Origin: a bacterium
GTDB taxonomy: Bacteria > UBP14 > UBA6098 > B30-G16
Assembly (NCBI GenBank): GCA_027007865.1
Contig: JALTEE010000342.1
Coordinates: 1 to 6,668 of the forward strand
DNA: 6,668 bases
Direction of reading: 5' to 3'
Below are positions 6,653 through 6,668 of the stretch, one piece after another (the stretch's first letter is position 1; each line of letters starts with the position of its first letter). Position numbers and translations under genes: made by a program. Under the pieces are notes generated by a model. The model made no database searches. It saw only the letters and a list, made by a program, of their open reading frames with translations, and was not told where the DNA came from.

Positions 6653-6668
6653 TTGGGCTGAAAACTCG

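Noticed and set aside
6461..6668. Minus-strand frame open from the right edge into the 3' end of aspS
   Set aside because: No visible start in the window, overlaps aspS in antisense and the non-coding hairpins; reads like chance openness.
1..6668. A defence system, mobile element or CRISPR array
   Set aside because: No transposase, integrase, nuclease, repeat-spacer array or toxin-like gene is visible; all coding space is taken by two TPR proteins, a protease and AspRS.

Overview
The window holds four protein-coding genes and short intergenic gaps. I saw no tRNA, rRNA, CRISPR array, insertion sequence or phage gene. The best taxonomic pointer is the large secreted subtilisin-like protease, which ends in a module resembling a type IX secretion (T9SS) sorting domain. 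Together with the C-terminal-tailed TPR proteins, this suggests a Gram-negative member of the Bacteroidota/FCB superphylum or a related uncultured candidate phylum. That placement is inference from protein style; no rRNA is present to confirm it.

Layout, left to right. (1) Positions 1-785 (+): the 3' part of a TPR-repeat protein gene whose start lies outside the window. (2) Positions 786-819: a 34-bp convergent gap with a small hairpin. (3) Positions 820-1731 (-): a second TPR protein, related to the first in its C-terminal module. (4) Positions 1740-4634 (-): a 964-residue S8 (subtilisin-family) protease with a bacillopeptidase F-like arrangement: propeptide, catalytic domain, beta-rich repeats, a MAM/immune-inhibitor-A-like domain, an Ig-like segment and a C-terminal sorting tail. 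(5) Positions 4635-4741: an AT-rich divergent promoter region with two short palindromes. (6) Positions 4742-6511 (+): a complete bacterial aspartyl-tRNA synthetase (aspS). (7) Positions 6512-6668: a non-coding tail with three hairpins, probably including the aspS terminator.

The protease and second TPR gene are separated by 8 bp, and the protease stop codon forms part of the TPR gene's Shine-Dalgarno sequence. They are very likely co-transcribed and translationally coupled. aspS looks like an independent housekeeping unit transcribed away from them. The most notable points are three intergenic hairpins sharing the core GAGCG-N3-CGCTT, an aspS-flanking inverted sequence match, the protease-TPR coupling, and an unusual residue in AspRS at a position tied to tRNA(Asp)/tRNA(Asn) discrimination. 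I found no convincing new multi-gene system.
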